64,000 nt of DNA from Marinomonas piezotolerans. GTDB lineage: Bacteria > Pseudomonadota > Gammaproteobacteria > Pseudomonadales > Marinomonadaceae. Below, one piece after another: positions 8,037-15,866 of the stretch. The position numbers were made by a program, and so were the translations under genes. The notes under the pieces were generated by a model. The model worked only from the letters and a program-made list of their open reading frames with translations. It was not told where the DNA came from and searched no databases. The stretch lies in assembly GCF_003362755.1 (NCBI RefSeq), contig NZ_QKRA01000001.1:124001-188000 (forward strand), in the 5' to 3' direction. How positions within the stretch are numbered: position 1 is the stretch's first letter; each line of letters starts with the position of its first letter.

Positions 8037-8429
8037 CTAGGCTGTTGGCTCTAGTAAGCCTTTCTCTGTCAGAACTTTACGCGCAATACGGAAACACTCA
8101 ACGCCTTGAGGGACACCACAATAAATGGCAATGGCGTGTAAAATGGAGCGAATTTCGTCGACGCTGACACCGTTATTTAAGGCACCATTAAGGTGAAGTT
8201 CCCATTCTTCCATTTTGCCCAATGCTGCGATCATAGTGAGATTCATCATTGAACGTGTTTTGGCATCGATGGTCTCGTCACCCCAACCGAATCCCCAACA
8301 CCATTCAGTCATTGCTTCTTGGAAGGGAAGATTAAACTCATCAGCCTTTGCTAAATTACGTTCGACGTAAGCGTCACCCAGTGTCGCTTTACGCTTTGAA
8401 ATTCCTAGCTCAAATAACTCTTTATTCAT
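8037..8429 (-). CDS. Carboxymuconolactone decarboxylase (CMD) family protein
   Basis: A 130-residue protein of PcaC type rather than AhpD type. It has the H-x-x-GALNNGVSVDEI and LLH-like ILHAIAIYCGVPQGVECF blocks but lacks a CxxC redox pair. PcaC decarboxylates gamma-carboxymuconolactone, but no protocatechuate genes stand here, so a different lactone or unsaturated acid is likely. Its ATG overlaps the GntR stop (ATGA, four bases), showing tight coupling with the regulator. Confidence 0.75.
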   Translation of the reverse strand: MNKELFELGISKRKATLGDAYVERNLAKADEFNLPFQEAMTEWCWGFGWGDETIDAKTRSMMNLTMIAALGKMEEWELHLNGALNNGVSVDEIRSILHAIAIYCGVPQGVECFRIARKVLTEKGLLEPTA

Positions 8430-9088
8430 GTGTCACTTCCTTTATCTATGGTGGTTGCTATTTCATATGCCTCGCGCACATGGCGCTCGCATATCGCTAC
8501 AGCAGTTTCAGGGTTATGCTCTTCAATCGCTTTGACCATATCGTAGAGATCTTGAGGGCCCTTGGTTTTACGACCTTGCGAACTCAAGGTATAGGCTCTA
8601 AGGCGAGAGATTCTCGAATTTAATTGCGTTACGAGTACCCACGCGACATGCTTTTCGGCGGTCTTAAAAATCAACTCGTAGAATTGTGTTGTTAACTTCA
8701 GAGCGGTTTTGATGTCATCGTTTTTTAGGTGAAGTGCAATTTCTTCGTGCAGCGCGTATAGCTGCTTGATGGCTTCTGGTGTGATGACTTCGCAACAGGC
8801 TTTTACCGCAATTCCTTCAAGTAGTGCGCGAATTTCATAGATCTCCCTAGCTTCCTCGTCGCTTATAGAAGCGACGACAAAACCTGAATTCGGAATCCCT
8901 TTTACTAAATGTTCACTTTCTAAATGGCGTATACATTCACGTACGACGGTGCGGCTGACCCCCATCGTTTCGCAAAGAGAACGTTCAACTAAGCGGGTTC
9001 CTGGTTTTAAAGTGTTGCTCGTAATGGCATCTCGAAGCGAAGCAAGAGCGCTTTCTTTGAGTGTTTTTGGTCGCTCAACCTTTAACAT
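8426..9088 (-). CDS. GntR-family (FCD class) transcriptional regulator
   Basis: A 220-residue regulator. Residues 10-75 form the winged helix (LRDAITSNTLKPGTRL, GVSRTVVRECIRHLES, NSGFVV). Residues 85-210 form an all-helical FCD effector domain with conserved EIRALLEG, the histidine in QFYE-like segments and HVREAYEIA. FCD proteins usually bind organic acids or their breakdown products and repress. It lies between two transcription units that each carry a TGGTATACCA-like palindrome (7556-7585 and 9183-9198), so it most likely controls both the transporter and the divergent monooxygenase operon. Its own promoter shares the 149-base gap with the second site. Confidence 0.85.
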   Translation of the reverse strand: MLKVERPKTLKESALASLRDAITSNTLKPGTRLVERSLCETMGVSRTVVRECIRHLESEHLVKGIPNSGFVVASISDEEAREIYEIRALLEGIAVKACCEVITPEAIKQLYALHEEIALHLKNDDIKTALKLTTQFYELIFKTAEKHVAWVLVTQLNSRISRLRAYTLSSQGRKTKGPQDLYDMVKAIEEHNPETAVAICERHVREAYEIATTIDKGSDT

Positions 9089-9182
9089 GACAGTGTTCTT
9101 CCTTTTATCGATCAGAGAGATTTTTTAAATATTAACATATTACGGGTTGAACAATATAAGATAGTATGTTTATGTTTATATC

Positions 9183-9198
9183 ATATGGTATACCATAT
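9183..9198. promoter_or_regulatory. Probable GntR operator before the monooxygenase operon
   Basis: ATATGGTATACCATAT is a perfect 16-bp palindrome ending 39 bases before the start of the AA_synth gene, in the divergent gap shared with gntR. Its core matches the one at 7556-7585 and the FCD-GntR consensus. Confidence 0.75.
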
Positions 9199-9237
9199 TA
9201 CAAAATATAGGTTTAACTCTCTTTTCAGGAAATCATT

Positions 9238-9837
9238 ATGAGTTTAGAAATTCGCAAGATCGTGTGTTTTGAAGAAGAAACCCTAGTTGAAGGGTTCAAG
9301 AAAGCTGAAAAGCCTTTACGCATGCTGGCGGTTGCTGCTGTCGTTAAAAACCCGTGGGCTGGACGATACGTCGAGGACCTGAAACCTGTAGTACGAGACT
9401 ACGGCCCACAACTCGGCAAGCTCCTGACGGATCGTATTTGTGATTTAGCGGGCGGCGCCGAGAATATTGAAGCGTTTGGTAAGGCTGCAGTAGTGGGTCT
9501 AAATGGTGAGATCGAGCACGCTTCTGCGTTGATTCATACGCTTCATTTTGGCAACTTTTATCGCGAAGCGGTCGAAGCAAAATCTTTCCTTTCCTTTACC
9601 AACACGCGTGGCCCAGCTAACGCTGCCATTTCCGTTCCAATGATGGATAAGAATGATGGCGGGCGTCGGTCTCACTACTTAACATTGCAATTTAACATTA
9701 ACGATGCGCCAGCAGATGACGAGATTGTTGTTGTCCTTGGCGGTGCAACGGGTGGTCGCCCTCATCATCGTATTGGCGACCGTTACCAAGAGCTTAAGGA
9801 GCTAGGGCATGATGTCGAAAATCCCGCAGCGGTTTAA
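9238..9837 (+). CDS. AA_synth (DUF1185) family protein
   Basis: A 199-residue member of the 'amino acid synthesis' family (DUF1185), recognised by MSLEIRKIVCFEEET at the N-terminus, VVKNPWAGRYVEDL, NGEIEHASALIHTLHFGNFYR and the C-terminal GGRPHHRIGD. Histidines and acidic residues are conserved as in an enzyme, but no reaction is established for the family. It is the first gene of the plus-strand operon under the palindrome 9183-9198, and its last 29 bases overlap the hydrolase gene. In this context it probably acts on a ring-cleavage intermediate, which is inference. Confidence 0.75.
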   Translation: MSLEIRKIVCFEEETLVEGFKKAEKPLRMLAVAAVVKNPWAGRYVEDLKPVVRDYGPQLGKLLTDRICDLAGGAENIEAFGKAAVVGLNGEIEHASALIHTLHFGNFYREAVEAKSFLSFTNTRGPANAAISVPMMDKNDGGRRSHYLTLQFNINDAPADDEIVVVLGGATGGRPHHRIGDRYQELKELGHDVENPAAV

Positions 9838-10630
9838 ATCGTCGCACGGGCTGGCTTATGTCAAGGTAGGCACGGGCCCATCGCTCGTGCTTATACACGG
9901 CGTTGGGTTACGACTTGATGCTTGGTTAAACCAGCTAGACGACCTTGCTCAGCATTTCACCGTGTACGCGGTGGATATGCCTGGGCATGGCGAAAGTGAA
10001 CGGTTCCCAGAGTGTCACAATATTGAAGACTATACTGATGTGGTGGCGCGTTGGATTCAGTCGGATGTGTCCACTCCAGTTGTGATCGCAGGGCACTCTA
10101 TGGGTTCTATGATTGCGTTGAATTTCGCGATTCGTTATGCGGATGATTGCGCCGGTGTGATCGCTCTAAATTCAGTGTTTCGACGCTCACAAGAAGCGAA
10201 AGCCGCTGTTCAAAATCGTGTGGCGCAAATGAAAGATAATATCACCTCAGAAAATGTCACAGCACCAGTGAAACGCTGGTTTGACTGCCCGCTAGCAGGT
10301 CACGATATTCAAAGTGCGCAGTTGTGCAGCGATTGGCTGACACAGGCGTCTTTAGAGGGGTATCGCCAAGCCTATGAGGTGTTTTGCTTTAACGATGGGC
10401 CCGCTACGGCGGATCTAACATCCTTGGCGGTCCCAGCACTCTTTTCTACGGGTCGAGATGATCCTAATTCAACGCCTGAAATGTCTGAGGCGATGGCCGA
10501 TCTATGCCCCGAAGGCTCGGTTTATGTCATCGATAACGCGCGCCACATGGCTCCGTTAACACATTACCAAGAATTAAATCCAATAATAACGACATTTGGG
10601 CAACAATGTTTCAGCCCAAATAGGAGGTAG
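9809..10630 (+). CDS. Alpha/beta hydrolase (TgnD-like role possible)
   Basis: A 273-residue alpha/beta hydrolase. The oxyanion HGVG motif is near residue 30, the nucleophile elbow GHSMGS near 97, the acid in GRDDPN near 215 and the catalytic histidine in ARHMAP near 245. An AAGGAG site inside the previous gene drives it, and the two genes overlap by 29 bases. It could hydrolyse an enol-lactone, amide or formamide. In the trigonelline pathway of Acinetobacter baylyi a hydrolase (TgnD) opens an N-methylformamido intermediate, and the neighbours here match the other Tgn enzyme types. Confidence 0.75.
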   Translation: MMSKIPQRFKSSHGLAYVKVGTGPSLVLIHGVGLRLDAWLNQLDDLAQHFTVYAVDMPGHGESERFPECHNIEDYTDVVARWIQSDVSTPVVIAGHSMGSMIALNFAIRYADDCAGVIALNSVFRRSQEAKAAVQNRVAQMKDNITSENVTAPVKRWFDCPLAGHDIQSAQLCSDWLTQASLEGYRQAYEVFCFNDGPATADLTSLAVPALFSTGRDDPNSTPEMSEAMADLCPEGSVYVIDNARHMAPLTHYQELNPIITTFGQQCFSPNRR

Positions 10631-10635
10631 CCTCT

Positions 10636-11544
10636 ATGAGTTCCATTGACCCACGCGCACTTCGTGACGCCTTCGGTTCATTTATGACGGGCGTAACGAT
10701 TGTTACGGCTGTCAGTAAAACAGGTGAGAAAGTCGGTTTTACTGCCAACTCCTTTACATCTGTTTCTATGGACCCCCCTTTATTGCTTGTTTGTCCGGCG
10801 AATAAGTTGTCCAGTTTTGAAGTATTTGAGCAGTGTGAGCATTTTGGCGTCAGCATTCTTGCGGAAGATCAGCAGCACGCTTCAAATACCTTTGCGGGCT
10901 CAAAAGGGGACCGGTTTGCTGAAGTCGACTGGTTTGAAGATGACTATGGTACGCCGCTCATCACTGGCGCTGTAGCGCATTTTTCATGTTCTTCGTTTGC
11001 CAAGACGCCAGCGGGCGACCATCTTATGTTGGTGGGTAAAGTCGAGCAATTCGAAAGCAATGAGAAGTTCGGCTTGGGTTATGCAAAAGGCGGCTACTTT
11101 AGCTTAGGCATGGAACACAAAGCAGAAGAGGTTGCACACGGCCAATGCGCTCGAGTCGGTGCACTGATAGAAACGAATGGCAAACTGCTGGTAGAGAAAA
11201 CAGATAAAGGCTATCGCTTACCAGCGGTGGATATTATGTCTGAAAAAGGGTCGCGCGCAACGCTTGAAGGCTTCATGAAAAGCTTGGGCGGTGACTTTGA
11301 GATGGGGCAGGTGTTTTCAGTGTACGAAAATACTAGCACGGGTAATTTTACAGCGTTCTACCGTGTTGAGCGCGTTGATGGGCCAACGCCAGAACACTGT
11401 GAATATGTCTCGTTGGATGCGTTAAATGATCTGACATTCACGTCGTCAGATTTAACCACCATGGTGAACCGATTTGTTAAAGAAAAACAAAACGGTGTGT
11501 TTCGTTTATACGTTGGTAATGAATTAGAAGGAGATGTTCGATGA
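10636..11544 (+). CDS. Flavin reductase with extra C-terminal domain (TgnB-like)
   Basis: A 302-residue protein. Residues 1-160 are a flavin-reductase-like FMN-binding split barrel (FGSFMTGVTIVTA, GFTANSFTSVSMDPPLLLVC, FGVSILAEDQQ, GDHLMLVGKV). Residues 165-300 form an added domain (ARVGALIETNGKLLVEKTD, RATLEGFMKSLGGDFEMG) that resembles a Nudix-like fold with no clear Nudix box. It should supply reduced flavin to the luciferase-like oxygenase encoded next, whose ATG overlaps this stop by four bases. Typical stand-alone reductases are about 170 residues, so the extra domain may sense a ligand or dock the partner. Confidence 0.8.
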   Translation: MSSIDPRALRDAFGSFMTGVTIVTAVSKTGEKVGFTANSFTSVSMDPPLLLVCPANKLSSFEVFEQCEHFGVSILAEDQQHASNTFAGSKGDRFAEVDWFEDDYGTPLITGAVAHFSCSSFAKTPAGDHLMLVGKVEQFESNEKFGLGYAKGGYFSLGMEHKAEEVAHGQCARVGALIETNGKLLVEKTDKGYRLPAVDIMSEKGSRATLEGFMKSLGGDFEMGQVFSVYENTSTGNFTAFYRVERVDGPTPEHCEYVSLDALNDLTFTSSDLTTMVNRFVKEKQNGVFRLYVGNELEGDVR

Positions 11545-12575
11545 AATTTTCACTGTTTGCTCATATGGAGCGCGTCAACGAAAATCAGCGACAAAAAGAG
11601 CTTTATGATGAGTTCTTGTCTCTTTGCAAAATGGCAGACGAGGGCGGCATGACGACTGTCTGGACTGGCGAACACCATGGTATGGACTTTACTATCGCGC
11701 CCAATCCATTTTTGAATTTGATCGATATTTCACATCAAACTAAGAACGTACGCCTTGGCACGGGGACTGTTGTAGCGCCTTATTGGCATCCGATCAAATT
11801 GGCGGGTGAAGCGGCCATGACCGATATTGTGACAGGTGGTCGTTTAGAGCTAGGTATTGCCAGAGGAGCCTACTCCTTTGAATACGAACGTATGGTGCCA
11901 GGTGGTATGGATGCGTGGCAGGCGGGCGAGTGCCTGCGTGAGATGATTCCTGCCATAAAAGGTCTTTGGAAGGGTGATCACACGCAAGAAAGTAAACACT
12001 ACAATTTCCCTAAAACGACTTCTTCACCAAAACCGTTGACCGAAGATGGTCCGCCAATTTGGGTGGCTGCACGTGATATTAACAGCCATGAGTTTGCTTT
12101 AAGCCAAGATTGTAACGTTCAGGTGACGCCTTTGTGGCAGGGCCTAGAAGAAGTCGAAGCGCTAATTGGCAAATACAATGAAGCATGTGCCAAGTTTGAT
12201 AAGCGCACGAAGATTATGATTTTGCAGCATGCTTATGTATCGAATGATGAAGCCGAGCTGGAACACGCTGCTCGTAAGTTGCATGAATTCTATTGCTATT
12301 TCGGTGCTTGGTTTAAAAATGAGCGACCAATCAGCCAAGGATTGATTCAGACATTGAGCCAAGAAGAGATCGACAATCATCCGTTCTATAAACGCGAAGA
12401 GATCCGTAAAGACCTAATGATCGGCACCTCCAAACAGATCATTGATCGTTTGAAATACTACGAAGACTTGGGGTATGACGAATTCGCTTACTGGAGCGAT
12501 TCGAGTATGAGCCGAGTGGAAAAAGAAGCGTCACTACGTCGGTTTATTGACGAAGTCATGCCCGCGTTTAACTAA
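11541..12575 (+). CDS. Luciferase-like flavin-dependent monooxygenase (TgnA-like)
   Basis: A 344-residue LLM-class oxygenase with TIM-barrel motifs MKFSLFAHMERV, WTGEHHGMDF, LGTGTVVAPYWHPIKLA and GRLELGIARGAY. It uses FMNH2 or FADH2 made by the reductase encoded upstream. Two-component systems of this class cleave N-heterocyclic rings: TgnA/TgnB on trigonelline, PyrA/PyrE on pyridine, RutA/RutF on uracil. Aldehyde dehydrogenase, hydrolase, BCCT transporter and succinate-semialdehyde dehydrogenase next door favour a pyridinium-type substrate. Family assignment is firm, substrate inferred. Confidence 0.85.
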   Translation: MKFSLFAHMERVNENQRQKELYDEFLSLCKMADEGGMTTVWTGEHHGMDFTIAPNPFLNLIDISHQTKNVRLGTGTVVAPYWHPIKLAGEAAMTDIVTGGRLELGIARGAYSFEYERMVPGGMDAWQAGECLREMIPAIKGLWKGDHTQESKHYNFPKTTSSPKPLTEDGPPIWVAARDINSHEFALSQDCNVQVTPLWQGLEEVEALIGKYNEACAKFDKRTKIMILQHAYVSNDEAELEHAARKLHEFYCYFGAWFKNERPISQGLIQTLSQEEIDNHPFYKREEIRKDLMIGTSKQIIDRLKYYEDLGYDEFAYWSDSSMSRVEKEASLRRFIDEVMPAFN

Positions 12576-12592
12576 GAGTCGAGAGAGGCAGT

Positions 12593-14083
12593 ATGTCAAA
12601 GATTACACTACCCCATTACTCGCTTTTCATTGATGGCGAGTGGGTCGAAGGGGCCGCAGGCAATGTCATGCCAACGGTGAATCCAGCGACTGGCGAGCAA
12701 TGGGCAACGTTTGCCTGTGCAGAGCCTGAAGACGTCGACCGTGCGGTAAAGGCGGCTCGTCGTGCGCTGTCTGATCCGAACTGGGCAGGGCTAACGGCTT
12801 CGGCACGTGGCCAGCTTTTGCATAAATTAGCGGACCTGCTAGAAGAGCATTCTGCTGCGCTTGGCGCGGTAGAGACCACTGACAGCGGTAAGCTCGCAGC
12901 AGAAACTCAGTCACAAGCTAAGTATGTCGCCAACTACTATCGATACTATGCGGGACTGGCCGATAAGATCGAAGGTCAAACCTTACCGATTGATAAGCCA
13001 GACATGCATGTTTTCACTAAACCAGAGCCTATTGGTGTGGTCGCGGCCGTGGTGCCTTGGAATGCGCAAATGTTCCTAACGGCTACTAAGCTTGCTCCGG
13101 CGTTAGCAGCAGGGTGCTCTGTGATTATCAAAGCGTCAGAGATAGCGCCCGTCGCGATTTTAGAGTTCGCGAAATTGATTGAGAAAGCCGGATTTCCAAA
13201 TGGTGTCGTTTCCGTTATCACAGGCGATGCGACAGGGTGCGCTATCCCACTAACATCACATGCTGATATTGATCGCTTGGCATTCACCGGTGGGCCAGAA
13301 ACGGCCAAACATGTGGTGCGCAACACGGCGAATAACTTTGCGGTAACATCGCTAGAGTTAGGTGGTAAATCGCCGATTCTCGTGTTCAATGATGCGGACT
13401 TAGAAAGCGCGACAAATGGGATTATTGCGGGGAATTTTGGCGCGTCAGGGCAATCGTGTGTCGCTGGTTCACGGGTCTACGTACAGCGCGATCTCTACCC
13501 AGCCTTACGTGACCGCTTGTTGGAGCGTACCGCGCAGATTAACGTGGGTGATCCGCTGGATTCCACCTCGCATATTGGGCCACTTTGTACCATGGCACAA
13601 ATAGAAGGGATCGAGCGAGCGCTTGAAAAGGCAACTCAGCAAGGTGGTAAGGTTCTCATTGGTGGTCAGCGAATGACAGATTTGGGCAATGGGTATTATT
13701 TTGCGCCAACCATAGTTGAGTGCCCAAATACCGAGATTGAAACGCTGCATGTAGAGCTTTTTGGTCCTGTGATGTCAATCGCATGTTTTGACACAGAAGA
13801 AGAAGCCATTGCGTTGGCTAATGCTTCTGAGTTTGGTCTTGGGTCTGGTTTATTTACGGAAAACCTATCAAAAGCACTGCGAGTCTCGCAGAAAATTCGC
13901 TCTGGCATTTGCTGGGTTAATACGTATCGAGCAGTGTCTCCTATGGCTCCGTTCGGTGGCGTTAACCAATCAGGGTATGGTCGAGAAGCGGGCATACAAG
14001 CGATCCAAGACTATATCCGAGTTCGAACCACCTGGATTAGTACAGCGAGCGAGCCTATGTCGAATCCGTTTGTGATGCGTTAG
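12593..14083 (+). CDS. Aldehyde dehydrogenase (TgnC-like role possible)
   Basis: A 496-residue NAD(P)-dependent aldehyde dehydrogenase. The motifs seen are PWN near residue 155, catalytic glutamate in LELGGKSP (about 256) and catalytic cysteine in GASGQSC (about 289). It starts 17 bases after the monooxygenase stop with a GAGAGAGG site, so it belongs to the same operon. In trigonelline breakdown an aldehyde-dehydrogenase-family enzyme (TgnC) oxidises the cyclised ring-opening product. An analogous step is proposed here. Substrate cannot be read from sequence. Confidence 0.85.
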   Translation: MSKITLPHYSLFIDGEWVEGAAGNVMPTVNPATGEQWATFACAEPEDVDRAVKAARRALSDPNWAGLTASARGQLLHKLADLLEEHSAALGAVETTDSGKLAAETQSQAKYVANYYRYYAGLADKIEGQTLPIDKPDMHVFTKPEPIGVVAAVVPWNAQMFLTATKLAPALAAGCSVIIKASEIAPVAILEFAKLIEKAGFPNGVVSVITGDATGCAIPLTSHADIDRLAFTGGPETAKHVVRNTANNFAVTSLELGGKSPILVFNDADLESATNGIIAGNFGASGQSCVAGSRVYVQRDLYPALRDRLLERTAQINVGDPLDSTSHIGPLCTMAQIEGIERALEKATQQGGKVLIGGQRMTDLGNGYYFAPTIVECPNTEIETLHVELFGPVMSIACFDTEEEAIALANASEFGLGSGLFTENLSKALRVSQKIRSGICWVNTYRAVSPMAPFGGVNQSGYGREAGIQAIQDYIRVRTTWISTASEPMSNPFVMR

Positions 14084-14122
14084 ACCTCCACTCTCTTTTT
14101 TTCTCAAACGAAAATAAGCGTA

Positions 14123-14226
14123 CCTAAATGATCGTTTTGATCATTTAGGGCCAATTCCTGCGCCCTAAATAAGGGTAATTGGCTAGAAAATTAACAATAA
14201 AAATAAGCTCTCATTTCGATGAGAGC
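14123..14226 (+). promoter_or_regulatory. Three consecutive stem-loops before the BCCT gene
   Basis: First is CCTAAATGATC-gtttt-GATCATTTAGG (14123-14149, 11 perfect pairs). Next, GCCAATT...AATTGGC pairs across 14150-14183. Last, GCTCTCAT-TTCG-ATGAGAGC (14207-14226) is an 8-bp stem closed by a UUCG tetraloop, six bases before the TAGGAG ribosome site. None is followed by a T run. Together they could attenuate read-through from the upstream genes and set BCCT translation. Confidence 0.55.
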
Positions 14227-14243
14227 ACTGCTTAGGAGTTTTT

Positions 14244-15821
14244 ATGAAACCTAGCAATGCCGTGGCTCACCAAGGTTTTTTGGCGGGCACGAATAAGTTC
14301 ATGTGCATAGCATCCAGCCTTATGGTGTTTGCATTTGTTGTCTTTGCTGTTACCAATGTTGAGTTGTCGAACAAAGTCTTTAATACCTTAAACGGCTGGA
14401 TAACGACTCAATTAAGCTGGTATTACATTTTGGTGGTAAGTGGCGTACTGGCATTTTCTGTTTGGGTCGCTTTTAGTCGGTTCGGAAAGATTCGTTTGGG
14501 ACGCGACGATGAAACACCAGAATTTGGCTTTACAGCTTGGTTCTCAATGTTATTTAGTTGCGCTATCGGAACGGGGCTGCTTTTTTGGAGCATTGCGGAA
14601 CCGATTACGCACATGCAGGGTAACCCATTCTTGGACATGAGAGGGATTGAGCCGAATACCGTTGAAGCGGCACAGATGGCGATAGAAGTCACTATGTTTC
14701 ATTGGGGACTGCATGGCTGGGCCGTATACATCATGGTCGGTTTATGTCTTGCCTACTTTTGTTATCGTCGCGGTCTACCTCTTACTGTGCGTTCGGGCTT
14801 GTATCCTCTACTCGGTGAAAGAGTGAATGGCCCGATTGGTCATGCGGTGGATTTACTCGCAATATTCAGCACCTTGTTTGGTACAGCGACGACATTGGGG
14901 CTAGGTGTTTCACAGATGAATGCGGGTCTGAATTACCTTTTTGGTATGTCAATATCTACTCAGTCACAACTGATATTGATCGCCATCGTATCTCTAATAG
15001 CCACCATCTCTGCTATTTCAGGCGTGGGTCGTGGTATTAAAATTCTAAGTGTTTGGAACATTCGTTTGAGCGTTCTGGTGATACTGTTCTTTGTTTTGGC
15101 TGGCCCGACTGTTTTTCTAATGGATCTAGCGGTCTCAAGTATTGGTGACTACGCTGTTTCATTTGTTTCAATGGGCTTTTGGGTTGATCTTGAGCCTGAG
15201 CGCCAATGGCAAGGTTGGTGGACGATTTTCTACTGGGGCTGGTGGTTGTCTTGGGGCCCACTAGTGGGGATGTTTATTGCTCGTATATCCCGTGGTCGTA
15301 CTATTCGCCAGTTCCTTTTGTCGGCGTTGATTATTCCGCCTTTAGGTGGTTTTCTTTGGATCGTCATTTTCGGGGGAACGGCTCTACACATCGACTTATT
15401 CCAAGGTGGAAACCTCACCGAAGTCGTCAATGCTGATATGACCCAAGCACTTTACAGTACGATTGAAGCGCTAGGTGTTGACTCGATGACGGGTATTATC
15501 GCAGGGTTATCTACATTCCTTATCGTGACTTGGTTTGTCACGTCTGCGGACTCTGGCACCTTGGTGATCAGTACAATTGTTTCTCAAGGCTCTGCGAATC
15601 CACCAAATTGGTTGCGCGCAGCGTGGGGAATTGGGTTAGGTGTGGTATCTGGAATATTGCTTCTATCAGGTGGTCTAGATGCTTTAAAAACGGCCTCTAT
15701 TGTTGCGGCGTTTCCATTCTCAGTCGTGTTTATCTTTATGTGTTGGGCGTTGGTGAAAGGGTTAAACGATGAGGCGAATGGGATTCGGTACACCAATGAA
15801 GATTTATCCAAACCAATTTAA
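14244..15821 (+). CDS. BCCT-family betaine/carnitine/choline-type transporter
   Basis: A 525-residue inner-membrane protein with 12 predicted helices. The family marks are visible: FGKIRLGRDDETPEFG, the GTGLLFWSIAEP segment, FHWGLHGWAVY, and the Trp-rich QWQGWWTIFYWGWWLSWGPLVGMFIARISRGRTIR region. BCCT carriers import quaternary ammonium compounds (betaine, carnitine, DMSP). Trigonelline and homarine are pyridinium betaines, so its place between the ring-cleavage genes and succinate-semialdehyde dehydrogenase fits substrate uptake. The start has a TAGGAG site, and a UUCG hairpin precedes it. A role in osmoprotection is the alternative. Confidence 0.9.
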   Translation: MKPSNAVAHQGFLAGTNKFMCIASSLMVFAFVVFAVTNVELSNKVFNTLNGWITTQLSWYYILVVSGVLAFSVWVAFSRFGKIRLGRDDETPEFGFTAWFSMLFSCAIGTGLLFWSIAEPITHMQGNPFLDMRGIEPNTVEAAQMAIEVTMFHWGLHGWAVYIMVGLCLAYFCYRRGLPLTVRSGLYPLLGERVNGPIGHAVDLLAIFSTLFGTATTLGLGVSQMNAGLNYLFGMSISTQSQLILIAIVSLIATISAISGVGRGIKILSVWNIRLSVLVILFFVLAGPTVFLMDLAVSSIGDYAVSFVSMGFWVDLEPERQWQGWWTIFYWGWWLSWGPLVGMFIARISRGRTIRQFLLSALIIPPLGGFLWIVIFGGTALHIDLFQGGNLTEVVNADMTQALYSTIEALGVDSMTGIIAGLSTFLIVTWFVTSADSGTLVISTIVSQGSANPPNWLRAAWGIGLGVVSGILLLSGGLDALKTASIVAAFPFSVVFIFMCWALVKGLNDEANGIRYTNEDLSKPI

Positions 15822-15866
15822 TCATTATGTGATGCAGGGCTGTGGCCCTGCTATTAGGAGCAGATT

